Source: Chryseobacterium sp. W4I1
GTDB lineage: Bacteria > Bacteroidota > Bacteroidia > Flavobacteriales > Weeksellaceae
Direction: 5' to 3'
DNA: 64,000 bases
Assembly (NCBI RefSeq): GCF_030816115.1
Contig: NZ_JAUSXQ010000001.1
Span: 2,480,001 to 2,544,000 of the forward strand
Part shown: in pieces, positions 1 to 8,371 of the stretch
How positions within the stretch are numbered: the stretch's first letter is position 1
Layout: each line of letters starts with the position of its first letter
Position numbers and translations under genes: made by a program
Notes under the pieces: generated by a model
The model's database searches: none
What the model saw: the letters and a program-made list of their open reading frames with translations, nothing else
Told to the model about the DNA's origin: nothing

Positions 1-689
1 GTCAGCTCAATAGAGCACTGTTTGAAATAATTATCCAGCTGGTCTTCATTTCCGGAAATCAGTCCGTTGTTTTTCATCAGGTAAAACATACCACGGTTAC
101 GGTGTCCGGTAGATTTTTCAGATTGATAAACGGATGTATTATAATCAATTGTCTGATTTTTGGTGATGTATCGCACCATATCCAAAATTTTCAGAAATGG
201 TTTTTCGCCTTCTCCTGAAATTAAGGAAGTGGTAAGAATGGCTCCGGCATTCATCATCGGGTTCAATGGCTTTCCTGTGGTTTCAAGATTTGAAAAATAA
301 TTGAACGGTTTATCGGTTCCGAAATAGCCCATTTTATCAAAGATATTGGCTTCGCCTTTTTCACTCACAGCGATCATCAATGCAATGATTTTGGAGATAC
401 TCTGCATGGTAAATTTCTTATGAACATCCCCGACATTAAATATTTTCCCATTTTTTTCTACTACCGAAAAGGCAATGGCTCTGGCATCTATCTTTCCCAG
501 CTCGGGAATATAATCTGCTACTTTACCCTGAGTATAATAGGTTCTGTTTTTTTCCAGAATACTGCTTAATGATTTTTCCGAAATGGTTGTAATATCTGCT
601 GTTTTCTGAGCGTAAATTACTGTGTTTAAAGTAAGAAAAGCTGCAATACATATTCCTTTTGCAGAAAATAAAAAGCTGTTTTTGTTCAT
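1..689 (-). CDS. glsA: Glutaminase A, exported, 3'-truncated by window edge
   Basis: Serine-dependent glutaminase (L-glutamine to L-glutamate plus ammonia), beta-lactamase-like fold. The visible part is 229 residues; the family is about 310, so roughly 80 C-terminal residues lie outside the window. An N-terminal signal peptide ends near YAQ (residue 28), which suggests a periplasmic enzyme. The catalytic QSISK motif is at residues 96-100 (Ser97 and Lys100), followed by the family's NAGAI block. The ATG at 689 is chosen because it gives a complete signal peptide. A promoter match lies at 732-763. It is not linked to the sugar locus. Confidence 0.9.
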   Translation of the reverse strand, partial: MNKNSFLFSAKGICIAAFLTLNTVIYAQKTADITTISEKSLSSILEKNRTYYTQGKVADYIPELGKIDARAIAFSVVEKNGKIFNVGDVHKKFTMQSISKIIALMIAVSEKGEANIFDKMGYFGTDKPFNYFSNLETTGKPLNPMMNAGAILTTSLISGEGEKPFLKILDMVRYITKNQTIDYNTSVYQSEKSTGHRNRGMFYLMKNNGLISGNEDQLDNYFKQCSIEL

Positions 690-731
690 AAAGGTATTTT
701 TGGCCAATATTTTATCATCAGCCCTGAAAAA

Positions 732-763
732 CAAAGATAAAGTATTTCATGCTTTGCCAGCAA
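732..763 (-). promoter_or_regulatory. Bacteroidota-type promoter for glutaminase
   Basis: On the minus strand a TTG (plus 761-763) is followed after 21 bases by TATCTTTG (plus 732-739). This fits the TTG-N17-23-TAnnTTTG consensus of Bacteroidota housekeeping promoters. The predicted start of transcription is about 35 bases upstream of the ATG at 689. Confidence 0.6.
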
Positions 764-934
764 ATATCAAAAAATCCAAGTACTGGTAATGATTTCGACA
801 AGATTAAGTATTTCTACCCAAAATTATAATTGGTCATTTGTACTCTAATACAGATCCGGTCTTCTTTGTTACTTTGAAATACGGATTTACTCAGAAATCC
901 ATTATCAGAAACTAATCAACCAAAATTATTCATC

Positions 935-1345
935 ATGGAAACAGCAAATGTAAACGTAAATTCATCCGGTCAGCTTCAATTAGGGAACGGAGCTCAATTC
1001 TGGGTGTATCTTTCACCTCAGAATAATACCGCCAAAATGATCTCAACATGGCGTGTGACATTTTCACAAGGCAACTGGAGCGAATCGATTTCGAGCGAGA
1101 ATCCTACGAAACAGATCCAAACTCCTAACCTTTCAGGAATTTTTGACATTAAAGTGGAGCTTCTAAGCGGTTCAACCGGTACTTGGCGCCAGATTCCACC
1201 TCAGCAGGGAAGCCATAACGAAATTGGCTGTAATTCCAACTGTGCCTCTATGGTAGGGATCGTTGCCGACAGTACGAATCCGTTTCCAGGTGCTATTAAT
1301 GCTCATTTTTGGACAACGTGGGACGCTATGTGTAAAGCGCATTAA
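935..1345 (+). CDS. Unrecognised 136-aa protein
   Basis: I do not recognise this protein. It has no signal peptide and no membrane segment. It is rich in Ser, Thr, Asn and Gln with alternating hydrophobic residues, which suggests a small all-beta domain. Two close cysteines (IGCNSNC, around residue 98) and a third near the C-terminus could bind a metal or form a disulfide. It stands alone and is followed by a clear terminator (1477-1508), so it is probably a monocistronic gene. Confidence 0.6.
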   Translation: METANVNVNSSGQLQLGNGAQFWVYLSPQNNTAKMISTWRVTFSQGNWSESISSENPTKQIQTPNLSGIFDIKVELLSGSTGTWRQIPPQQGSHNEIGCNSNCASMVGIVADSTNPFPGAINAHFWTTWDAMCKAH

Positions 1346-1476
1346 ATGCAGGGGCGGATGGGCTGGAAGTTAATAGTGGAATTGTATTCGTTTTTTTAAA
1401 TTTCAATCCCTTTCCTCAGTTTTAAGCTTACCTAGCTCATTATCAGAGTCTTATTCTGAATTAAATTAAAATAATT

Positions 1477-1508
1477 AAACCGCCTCATTTTAGGTATGAG
1501 GCGGTTTT
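1477..1508. terminator. Intrinsic terminator
   Basis: Perfect 12-bp inverted repeat: AAACCGCCTCAT at 1477-1488, a 7-base loop, then ATGAGGCGGTTT at 1496-1507. The stem is flanked by A-rich and T-rich DNA. It ends the 935-1345 gene. Confidence 0.75.
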
Positions 1509-1598
1509 AAATTTAAAAATATAATAAGATGTGGAAACCCGTAAGGTGCCTTGTTTGAAGTAATTTACCTTTACTTAAGTTAACCAAAAAATAATAAA

Positions 1599-1709
1599 AT
1601 GACTAAAGTAAAATCTATTAAACCAGGCCCTAAACCTGATAAATCTGACGGAACACCGGACAGGAGAAGAAGGGTTACCCCTGAAACGAAACCTAAACAC
1701 CGATCTTAA
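1599..1709 (+). CDS. 36-aa basic proline-rich small protein
   Basis: Short ORF encoding MTKVKSIKPGPKPDKSDGTP followed by an Arg/Lys/Pro-rich tail ending in HRS. It has no hydrophobic segment. The PGPKPD and RRRRV-TPETKPKH pattern looks like a genuine small protein of Flavobacteriia rather than a random frame, but I know no function. It is preceded by A-rich DNA (taaccaaaaaataataaa) typical of translation starts in this group. About 60 bp downstream lies a second small gene. Confidence 0.5.
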   Translation: MTKVKSIKPGPKPDKSDGTPDRRRRVTPETKPKHRS

Positions 1710-1767
1710 ACCTCATATTCACAAACCCGGTGAGAAATAAAATAGCTTCAATATAAACTTTAATACT

Positions 1768-1944
1768 ATGAAAAAACTGATCTCATTCATTGCAGTAATA
1801 CTATTTGTAATTTCTTTTCAAAATTTAGATGCCCAGAAAAGGTATTCAGGAAAAAGGCATTCTTCCAGTCATAGAGGAAGTTCTCATAAAGGAGGTACTT
1901 ACAAAAATGCAAAAACAGGAAATAGATACGGAAAACATAAGTAG
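1768..1944 (+). CDS. 58-aa exported His/Ser/Gly/Lys-rich peptide
   Basis: The ATG at 1768 starts a clean signal peptide (MKKLISFIAVILFVISF, cleavage near LDAQ, residue 23). About 35 mature residues follow, rich in His, Ser, Lys and Gly, with the pattern GSSHKGGTYKNAKTGNRYGKHK near the end. I recall similar short GG-x-Y-x-N-x-x-TG-N-x-Y repeats from secreted proteins of Bacteroidota; their role is unknown to me. A longer frame overlaps here (1829-2014) but has no signal peptide and is a shadow. A hairpin follows at 1984. Confidence 0.65.
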   Translation: MKKLISFIAVILFVISFQNLDAQKRYSGKRHSSSHRGSSHKGGTYKNAKTGNRYGKHK

Positions 1945-1983
1945 TAAAAATATACAATACTTTAATTATTTGTTTGTTGAGTG

Positions 1984-2006
1984 GAGGCTGTCATCAAGAC
2001 AGCCTC
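1984..2006 (+). terminator. Hairpin, probable terminator
   Basis: GAGGCTGTC at 1984-1992, a 5-base loop, then GACAGCCTC at 1998-2006: a perfect 9-bp stem 40 bases after the small exported peptide. The T-run after the stem is interrupted, so termination is likely but not certain. Confidence 0.55.
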
Positions 2007-2319
2007 TTCATTGATCACTAACTGCAGGTATTGTAAAAGAACTTATTGCGGAACAAATTGTCATCACTCATTCCGCAGCGTTAAATGTATGTAAGGAATT
2101 TTCACATTTTTGATTTCTGAGAAACTGATAAACCCAATCTGTTAAAGTCCCTTTCGCTTATATCATCACTGTTTTGATTTTTTATATGTTCATGAATCAG
2201 ATGATTTGCTTTCTGGTTATTTCCATTTTGTGCAGGAATAGTATAAGGTTTGTTTTCAAAATTTTTAAGTAGTTCAAATGTTAAACTTTTCTTATATTTA
2301 TATTACTAAAAAAAAGCAA
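2007..2319. other. Intergenic, nothing recognised
   Basis: About 310 bases of AT-rich DNA between the hairpin at 1984-2006 and the receiver gene. I see no convincing ORF, RNA gene or repeat. It presumably carries the promoter of the receiver gene. Confidence 0.4.
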
Positions 2320-2676
2320 ATGAAGAAAAAAGTTGTCCTTATTCAGGATAATGAAGATATTCTGGAAATAATGGATCAGGTATTAGAGGACGAAGGATTT
2401 GATGTTACTGCATCATTAACAACCGAACCTATTGAAAAAATCGACGAGATCGAACCGGATGTTGTTATTGTAGATGATCACATCAGGGGAAATAAAAAGG
2501 GATCAAAAGTGATTGAAGAATTAAAGACAGACCCTGAAACGGAAGACGTTTCTGCTGTACTTACTTCTACATCCTATGACCTTGCTGAAAAAGCAAAGGA
2601 ATGCAAAGCTGACGACTATATTGAAAAGCCATTTGATATCGATCATATGATTAATGTTGTTAAAAAGAACTCCTGA
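2320..2676 (+). CDS. Stand-alone response-regulator receiver domain
   Basis: A single CheY-like receiver domain of 118 residues with no output domain. The acidic pocket is D10/E12/D13, the phospho-acceptor is D52 (VVIVDD), the switch Thr/Ser is around T82-S83, and the conserved lysine is K103 in EKPF. I chose the ATG at 2320; an in-frame ATG at 2278 would add 14 residues unlike the fold. It probably passes phosphate to, or allosterically regulates, a kinase or partner encoded elsewhere. No histidine kinase is adjacent. Confidence 0.85.
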   Translation: MKKKVVLIQDNEDILEIMDQVLEDEGFDVTASLTTEPIEKIDEIEPDVVIVDDHIRGNKKGSKVIEELKTDPETEDVSAVLTSTSYDLAEKAKECKADDYIEKPFDIDHMINVVKKNS

Positions 2677-2746
2677 TTGACCTGTCAAAATATAATATTA
2701 GAAGCATATTAAAAAAAAACACCCTTATTAACGAATTTAAAAATCT

Positions 2747-2754
2747 TATTTTTG
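2747..2754 (+). promoter_or_regulatory. -7 promoter box (TATTTTTG)
   Basis: Exact TAnnTTTG match 38 bases upstream of the ATG at 2792. No clear -33 TTG is visible at the usual spacing. Confidence 0.4.
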
Positions 2755-2791
2755 CATAGAATCAAGCGGTATCAATTGTTTCTTCCAAAAC

Positions 2792-3490
2792 ATGAACAAT
2801 ACATTTTCTGACCACCAACAAATTGGAGTGGTTTCTACTTTTTCTGAACTTGTCAACACCCATTTTCAGGGAGTTATGAATGCTATTTGCTGGCATAGAA
2901 AATTAGACGGTGATTTTAAAGAAATTGTGTCTCAGCTTCAGCTAAAAGATAACATTACAGAAGTTTCTCCTGAAGATCTTTTAGCGCTCCAACTATCGGA
3001 AAAAGGGAATCTGGCCAGGGAAATCATCTTAAATGATCTACAGTTATTAACTGATTTCGGAGCATTACCTTCTCTTAATTTACTTAAAAATTACGAACGG
3101 GATAATGAGCTTGATTTCATTTCTACAGATGTATATTCTTTTCATGTCGACCGCTCCCCCATCGGAACAGATACTTTTTTGTGTACCTATCATGGTGCTG
3201 CAAGTGACATTCTACCCAATCATCAGGCTGAACAAAAAATTCTGATTCCGGAAATCCGGGAAAAGCTTAAAGAATTGCATGACGGTCCGGATACGGAATT
3301 TGAAACTTTCCTGAAAGACTATTTTTTCGATCTGCATTATCAAGCTAAGCCCAACGCAGAACCAATCAATTTAGAGTCAGGACACCTCTGGCGTCTAGCG
3401 GTAGATCATCCGACCCAGCAAGTTTTACCCTGTATACACCGGGCTCCTGTTGAAAGCGATGGTGAATATCGATTGCTTCTGATTTGTTAA
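2792..3490 (+). CDS. DUF1826-like protein
   Basis: Soluble 232-residue protein. The C-terminal half resembles DUF1826 proteins as I remember them: a stretch around residues 108-145 (DVYSFHVDRSPIGTDTFLCT, followed by YHG and a PNHQAE segment), then HLWRLAVD near residue 196, and a final HRAPVESDGEYRLLL near residue 214. Several conserved His and Asp residues suggest metal binding. The biochemical role of the family is unknown to me. It has its own -7 box at 2747 and neighbours that are not functionally related. Confidence 0.5.
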   Translation: MNNTFSDHQQIGVVSTFSELVNTHFQGVMNAICWHRKLDGDFKEIVSQLQLKDNITEVSPEDLLALQLSEKGNLAREIILNDLQLLTDFGALPSLNLLKNYERDNELDFISTDVYSFHVDRSPIGTDTFLCTYHGAASDILPNHQAEQKILIPEIREKLKELHDGPDTEFETFLKDYFFDLHYQAKPNAEPINLESGHLWRLAVDHPTQQVLPCIHRAPVESDGEYRLLLIC

Positions 3491-3623
3491 ATGATGATCT
3501 GATACATTAAACTTTTTATTATTCTGAATAGAACGGTTCTTTAATGAAATCTATTTTGCTTGCGCCTTTTTATAATTTTTGGTACATTGATCTCCGTTGT
3601 TATAAAATTAATATTTAACGAAT

Positions 3624-4112
3624 ATGGCTGATACAGTTATATTATCTGAAGGAGCAGAATTTGATCACGTTATACAGGAAGTTTCAAAACACATCCACCT
3701 GTATGTCATGGCATTTGAAAAAAGCGAGCGTACCATTATCCGTATAGATAAACGTGAAAATATGTATGGCGGAAAAGGAATTGTATACATGATCCAAATG
3801 TTCGATCAGAAGGAACTGGCGAATAATCGTCTGGCTGCTTATATGGTTTTATTGAATACAGGCGATGAATCCGGGTTTCACACCCACAATGAAAGGAATG
3901 AGGAAGAACTGTATGTCGTAGTGCATGGAACCGGAGAATATCGTGAAAGAACCGGAATAGAAGGACCAATACGTAAAAAGAAGCTTCAAAAAGGAGACAT
4001 CACAGCCATTAGTTCCATTGGTTATCATTCTATAGAAAACACTGGTGATGAGCCTTTAATCATGTTTGTGATTACTACTAACAATCCGTCATCTGAACAT
4101 ATAGCAAACTAG
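3624..4112 (+). CDS. Cupin-domain protein
   Basis: A 162-residue soluble protein with a single cupin_2 barrel over residues 70-155. Candidate metal ligands are H86 and H88 (SGFHTHNE), E94 or E95 (EEELYVV) and H135 in the second cupin motif (GYHSIENTGDEP). The substrate cannot be inferred. It stands alone and converges with the ArsR-like gene at 4173. Confidence 0.75.
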   Translation: MADTVILSEGAEFDHVIQEVSKHIHLYVMAFEKSERTIIRIDKRENMYGGKGIVYMIQMFDQKELANNRLAAYMVLLNTGDESGFHTHNERNEEELYVVVHGTGEYRERTGIEGPIRKKKLQKGDITAISSIGYHSIENTGDEPLIMFVITTNNPSSEHIAN

Positions 4113-4172
4113 CAGCTTTTGAAATAAAACTATTGAAGTACTAGAATAGAATAGAAATGCAGCTGGTAATTA

Positions 4173-4379
4173 TTATTCAGGCTTTATGAGCGAAAGATCA
4201 AGTCCCAGTTTTGTAAATTCTATCTGCCCTTTTTCGGTAATATAATAATTTCGGTCTGCAGGGCTATCCTTTGCAATCCAGCCTTTATCAACGAATTGCT
4301 CTAAAAGAAGCTGTCCTAGTTTTCCACCAATATGCTCATAGCAGATTTTGGCTGGTTTTCTGTCGTTTGATTTGCTCAT
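4173..4379 (-). CDS. ArsR-like C-terminal winged-helix small protein
   Basis: A 68-residue protein resembling only the C-terminal half of ArsR-family regulators: CYEHIGGKLGQLLLEQFVDK, then a Gly-Trp-Ile turn, then a beta-wing ending ITEKGQIEFTKLGLDL. Full ArsR proteins have an N-terminal HTH of about 100 residues that is absent here. No upstream in-frame extension is visible before the HAD gene. It may be a stand-alone DNA- or protein-binding domain, or a reduced regulator. Confidence 0.6.
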   Translation of the reverse strand: MSKSNDRKPAKICYEHIGGKLGQLLLEQFVDKGWIAKDSPADRNYYITEKGQIEFTKLGLDLSLIKPE

Positions 4380-4419
4380 TTTCTGGTTTTAAGTTAATGA
4401 TTCAGATCTCTAGTAAACA

Positions 4420-5241
4420 TTACAATCCTGCCTGACAAATCAAATTCAAGTGCAGGTAATCCTTAATGGTTTTCAATACTCCAAAGCTGTCATTAGTGCA
4501 GGCTTCAAAGCTGGCTACCTGCTTCACATTCGGATGGGCATTTTTCATAGCGTACGAGTATTTGGCATTCTTCAGCATTTCTATATCGTTCATATAATCT
4601 CCAAAAGCCATGGTATGTTCAGCAGAAATCCCAAGAGACTTTTGGAGTATTTTCAGAGCATTCCCTTTATTGATATCTTTATTCATGACATCGAGCCAAT
4701 ATTCTCCGGAAATGACTACTTCCAGACCAAAGTCTTCAAATCTTTTAAGGACAGGGTAAAGGTATTTTTCAGCACCATCCGGGTGATAAACAGCAATTTT
4801 AAAGGCTGTATCATCAATTTTTTCCGTAAGGTCGTCTTTTTTCATATTTTCGGTATAATACTTCGAAAAAAAATCTACAAACTGCTGATCATCAGTTTCA
4901 TAATAAGCCATTTTTTTAGCTGACAATACTGCTTTGGCGCCCGTTATTTCACGAACAGCCTTTATGATCTCCACAATATATTTATATTCCAAAGTATCGG
5001 CAAAAAGTTCCTGGTCTTTATAAACCACATAGCCGCCATTTTCAGCAATAAAACCGATCTCACTTTCTATATCTCCGAAATAATGGGTAATACCTGGCAT
5101 CTGTCTTCCGCTTGCGGGTACGAATACAATGTTTCTTTTTTTCAGTTCTTTATAAACATCTGAAAACTCAGGGCTCATTTCATGGCTGGAATTGAGAAAT
5201 GTCCCATCCATGTCCGTCACAATTAATTTAATCTGCTCCAT
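4420..5241 (-). CDS. Cof-type HAD-IIB sugar-phosphate phosphatase
   Basis: Haloacid dehalogenase superfamily phosphatase of 273 residues. Motif I is VTDMDGTF, with nucleophile D9 and acid/base D11. A large alpha/beta cap (type IIB) follows, and the final acidic motif is FGDYMNDIEML. Family members hydrolyse sugar phosphates or phosphorylated cofactors; the exact substrate is unknown. I chose the ATG at 5241 because family members begin a few residues before the nucleophile strand; an ATG at 5271 would add ten residues. It lies downstream of galT with its own -7 box, so it may clear sugar phosphates but need not be co-transcribed. Confidence 0.85.
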   Translation of the reverse strand: MEQIKLIVTDMDGTFLNSSHEMSPEFSDVYKELKKRNIVFVPASGRQMPGITHYFGDIESEIGFIAENGGYVVYKDQELFADTLEYKYIVEIIKAVREITGAKAVLSAKKMAYYETDDQQFVDFFSKYYTENMKKDDLTEKIDDTAFKIAVYHPDGAEKYLYPVLKRFEDFGLEVVISGEYWLDVMNKDINKGNALKILQKSLGISAEHTMAFGDYMNDIEMLKNAKYSYAMKNAHPNVKQVASFEACTNDSFGVLKTIKDYLHLNLICQAGL

Positions 5242-5301
5242 AATTTTATTGGGAAAAGCAATATTCTGCATGTATCAGCATCACAATTTGCTTATTCTTT
5301 C

Positions 5302-5309
5302 CAAAGATA
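5302..5309 (-). promoter_or_regulatory. -7 promoter box for HAD phosphatase
   Basis: The minus strand reads TATCTTTG, an exact TAnnTTTG match, 31 bases upstream of ATG 5271 and 61 upstream of ATG 5241. No -33 TTG is seen at standard spacing, which would fall inside galT. Confidence 0.35.
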
Positions 5310-5318
5310 TTGATTTTA

Positions 5319-6368
5319 TTATTTCTTCTTATAATGAATAGTTGGCAGACTTCTTAATATTTCTGCACTCTGCTCCGGGGTAATATCCCGCTGAGGCTCT
5401 GCCAGCATTTCATATCCTACCATAAATTTTTTAATTTCTGCACTCCGGAGCAGTGGTGGATAAAAATGCATATGAAAATGCCATTCAGGATGCTCTTCAC
5501 CATCTGTAGGAGATTGGTGAATACCTGCAGAATAAGGAAATGACGTTTCAAAAATATTGTCGTATATCGTGGTCAGATCCTTGATAATGGCTGCAAGAGA
5601 TTCTTTTTCCTTTTCAGAAAATGCAGCAATATTTTCTCTTTTCTGTTTACTGACAATCATCGTTTCGTAAGGCCATGACGCCCAAAACGGTACCAATGCT
5701 GCAAAATGATCATTTTCTGTGATCATACGTTCAGCAGCTATGATCTCCTGATTAAGATAATCCTCCAGTAACGTTCTTCCATTTTTTTCAAAATAGGATT
5801 TCAAATTTTCCTGGGTTTTCTGAACCATCGCCGGAATTGATGACTGCGCCCATATCTGGCCATGCGGATGAGGATTGCTGCAGCCCATAATGCTTCCTTT
5901 ATTTTCAAAAATCTGCACATAATTGATATGATCCAAAGCAGCCAATTCATTAAACTGATTCTGCCAGACTTCTACCACATCTTTGATCTGTTCCACGGAC
6001 ATTTCCGGTAAGGTAAGACTGTGATCTTCGGAAAAGCAAACCACCCTGTTGATTCCACGTTCCGGAAGAAGGGTAAAAAATCCGGAATGTTCACCGGAAA
6101 AATCAACTTCTTCATTCAGCAATGCTCCGAAATCATTGTCAAAGACATAAACTCCCCTGTACACAGGATTTTGAGATCCATTAGCTCGCCTGTTTCCGGA
6201 ACAGAGATAGCAGGCCGAATGGTATACAGACCGGTTTTCTTCTGTGATTTCTTCTTCCTGTCCCTGCCATGGACGGTTAGCCCGCTGTGGGGAAACCAGA
6301 ATCCATTCATTCAAAAGAGGGTTATATCTTCTGTGAGGATGCTTTTTACGGTCAAACGATGTATTCAT
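5319..6368 (-). CDS. galT: Galactose-1-phosphate uridylyltransferase
   Basis: Second enzyme of the Leloir pathway: UDP-glucose plus galactose-1-phosphate to glucose-1-phosphate plus UDP-galactose. It has 349 residues, the normal length. The zinc-site cysteines C53 and C56 (CYLC) and the catalytic HPHGQ (H167-Q171, nucleophile H169) are both present. The gene overlaps the end of galK by 17 bases, which implies translational coupling. galE is not in the window; galM lies 20 kb away in the arabinose operon. Galactose would come from side chains of xylan or from galactosides. Confidence 0.97.
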   Translation of the reverse strand: MNTSFDRKKHPHRRYNPLLNEWILVSPQRANRPWQGQEEEITEENRSVYHSACYLCSGNRRANGSQNPVYRGVYVFDNDFGALLNEEVDFSGEHSGFFTLLPERGINRVVCFSEDHSLTLPEMSVEQIKDVVEVWQNQFNELAALDHINYVQIFENKGSIMGCSNPHPHGQIWAQSSIPAMVQKTQENLKSYFEKNGRTLLEDYLNQEIIAAERMITENDHFAALVPFWASWPYETMIVSKQKRENIAAFSEKEKESLAAIIKDLTTIYDNIFETSFPYSAGIHQSPTDGEEHPEWHFHMHFYPPLLRSAEIKKFMVGYEMLAEPQRDITPEQSAEILRSLPTIHYKKK

Positions 6369-7536
6369 TGGTATATTCTTTTATCCCATCGGAAATTTTA
6401 ACATGATAAACTTTCATCTGAATATTGAATTCTTTCAGATATTTTTCACTTATGGTCCGGATCACTTCTTCAGCCCTATCTTCCTGAATAAGGTTAATGC
6501 TGCAGCCTCCAAAGCCTCCGCCCATTATTCTTGCTCCCAGCACCCCCTTCTGCTGTACTGTTTTTTCCACTAAAAAATCAAGTTCATTGCAGCTGACCTC
6601 AAACTCAGTAGAAAGTCCGGCATGGGTTTCTGTCAGAAGGGCCCCAAGATATTGAATGTTTCCTTCTGAAAGTGCCTTAGCTGCCAGTTCTACTCGCTGA
6701 ATTTCTTTCAGGAGATAGAGACATCTTTTGTACGAAATACTTCCCATTTCTTCTTTTGTGGTATCAAGCATAGGCACTGTAAAATCCCTGAATTTTTCTA
6801 TTTCCGGGAAGTTTTTCCATAAAGCTTTTTTGCCCTGTTCCACATCTTTACGCCGTTCATTATAGCCGGATGTCAGATGGCTATGCTTTACACAGCTATC
6901 AAAAAGCAACAAGCTGTATCCTTGAAGGTCTGCATCAAAATACAGATGTTCCAGAGAATTACAGTCGAGCATGATCACTTTATTTTCTTTTCCGAAAACA
7001 GAGGCAAACTGATCCATAATTCCGCACTGAACTCCGGCAAAAGAATGTTCTGCATTTTGCCCGATCACGGCAATATCTTTTTTTGATATCCGAAGATCGA
7101 AAAGTTCGTTGAGGATATAGGCAAAACCGCATTCGAGGGCTGCTGATGAAGAAAGTCCTGCTCCCATCGGAATAGTGCTGCTGAAAACAATCTCCATTCC
7201 GCAAAAAAAACTTTCCGGCTTCTGTAACTGGCTGAAAACACCCAGAATATAGTTCATCCACATCTGCTTAACAGGCTTTACCTCACCGGTAACATCAAAT
7301 GTGTATTCTTCTTCCAGATCTTTGGCTACAATGGTACACAGGTTAGTCTGAGAAAGTTTACGGACCGCAAAACAGATGTATTTGTCTATAGCGGCAGGAA
7401 GTACAAAACCGTCACTATAGTCTACATGCTCACCGATAATATTAATTCTCCCGGGAGAAAGGAAAATGTGTTCCGGCTCTGCGTTGAACTCCGCTTTAAA
7501 CTTTTGGATGGTTGGGTTGATTAACTGTTCATGCAT
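6352..7536 (-). CDS. galK: Galactokinase
   Basis: GHMP-family kinase that phosphorylates galactose at C1 with ATP. It has 394 residues. The galactokinase signature SPGRINIIGEHVDYSDG is at 27-43, the ATP-binding loop PMGAGLSSSAA at 123-133, and the C-terminal GHMP motif MGGGFGGC near 340. It is the first gene of a galK-galT unit. A -7 box and a palindrome lie just upstream (7574-7612). Confidence 0.97.
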   Translation of the reverse strand: MHEQLINPTIQKFKAEFNAEPEHIFLSPGRINIIGEHVDYSDGFVLPAAIDKYICFAVRKLSQTNLCTIVAKDLEEEYTFDVTGEVKPVKQMWMNYILGVFSQLQKPESFFCGMEIVFSSTIPMGAGLSSSAALECGFAYILNELFDLRISKKDIAVIGQNAEHSFAGVQCGIMDQFASVFGKENKVIMLDCNSLEHLYFDADLQGYSLLLFDSCVKHSHLTSGYNERRKDVEQGKKALWKNFPEIEKFRDFTVPMLDTTKEEMGSISYKRCLYLLKEIQRVELAAKALSEGNIQYLGALLTETHAGLSTEFEVSCNELDFLVEKTVQQKGVLGARIMGGGFGGCSINLIQEDRAEEVIRTISEKYLKEFNIQMKVYHVKISDGIKEYTNEYIV

Positions 7537-7573
7537 ATGAATTGTCTCTGATAAAAAAGATTTGTGGGTAATT

Positions 7574-7612
7574 CAAAAGTATAAAACGACTAAACTTATA
7601 ACAGAGGTTATA
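7574..7612 (-). promoter_or_regulatory. galKT promoter with palindromic operator candidate
   Basis: The minus strand carries TACTTTTG (plus 7574-7581), an exact -7 match. Sixteen bases upstream of it is a perfect 6-4-6 palindrome, TATAAC-AGAG-GTTATA (7597-7612), where the -33 contact should be. This geometry fits a repressor or activator site. The cognate protein is unknown; the AraC regulator at 8372 is the nearest candidate. Confidence 0.5.
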
Positions 7613-7628
7613 TTTCTTTACCCGGATC

Positions 7629-8282
7629 TTATTTCATTTTTTGTGAATCTTTGATAAACTGGTCCAGGCCTGAATCTGTAAGAGGGTGCTTGAGAAGGGA
7701 AAGTATCGGATCCAGTGGACAGGTCACTACATCAGCTCCAATCTTAGCACAATTAATAATATGCATACTGTGACGGACTGAAGCAGCAAGAATCTGGGTC
7801 TGGAAGGCATAGTTATCATAAATAGTTCTGATTTCCGAGATCAGATGTAAACCGTCCGTCGAAACATCATCCAGCCTTCCCAGAAATGGAGAAACATAGG
7901 TTGCTCCCGCTTTGGCAGCCAACAGAGCCTGACCTGACGAGAAAACGAGTGTGCAGTTTGTTCTTATCCCTTTTTCAGAAAAATATCTGATGGCCTTCAC
8001 TCCATCTTTAGTCATAGGAACCTTTACCACAATCCGGGGATCTAATGCAGCAAGCTCCTCTCCTTCCTGAACCATTTTTTCAAAAGTAACTCCTAATACT
8101 TCAGCACTTACATCTCCATCAACAATTTTGCAGATTTCAAGGTAGTGGTGATGGATGTTTTGTTTTCCGGAAATGCCTTCTTTCGCCATCAGCGAAGGAT
8201 TGGTGGTTACTCCGTCCAGAACTCCGAGGCCATTGGCTTCCTCTATCATCGCCAGGTTGGCAGTGTCAATAAAAAACTTCAT
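7629..8282 (-). CDS. Small transaldolase (TalC/MipB type)
   Basis: Class I aldolase barrel of 217 residues, the short transaldolase/fructose-6-phosphate aldolase type. It begins MKFFIDTANL and has DGVTTNPSL (residues 23-31). The Schiff-base lysine is K87 in RIVVKVPMTKDG. It would interconvert sedoheptulose-7-P and glyceraldehyde-3-P with erythrose-4-P and fructose-6-P, and so drain xylulose-5-P made from xylose and arabinose. The strongest copy of the AAGTGT-N7-ACACTT palindrome lies immediately upstream (8298-8322), which places it in the putative pentose regulon. Confidence 0.92.
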   Translation of the reverse strand: MKFFIDTANLAMIEEANGLGVLDGVTTNPSLMAKEGISGKQNIHHHYLEICKIVDGDVSAEVLGVTFEKMVQEGEELAALDPRIVVKVPMTKDGVKAIRYFSEKGIRTNCTLVFSSGQALLAAKAGATYVSPFLGRLDDVSTDGLHLISEIRTIYDNYAFQTQILAASVRHSMHIINCAKIGADVVTCPLDPILSLLKHPLTDSGLDQFIKDSQKMK

Positions 8283-8297
8283 AGATTATAATATTAT

Positions 8298-8322
8298 TAT
8301 AAGTGTTAAATTTACACTTATA
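8298..8322. promoter_or_regulatory. Pentose-regulon operator candidate, best copy
   Basis: Perfect palindrome TATAAGTGT (8298-8306), 7-base centre TAAATTT, ACACTTATA (8314-8322). It ends 16 bases before the transaldolase start codon. The core AAGTGT-N7-ACA recurs at 20532, 30967, 42915 and 61954. Probable binder: one of the two Nudix-type regulators (inference). Confidence 0.7.
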
Positions 8323-8371
8323 TTTTAATAAATCATAATCTGCGGTTAAAATTTATTAATTTCCAGAAAAA

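Noticed and set aside
1829..2014. 61-codon frame overlapping the small exported peptide
   Set aside because: Wrong frame relative to the signal-peptide gene at 1768-1944 and runs through the following hairpin.
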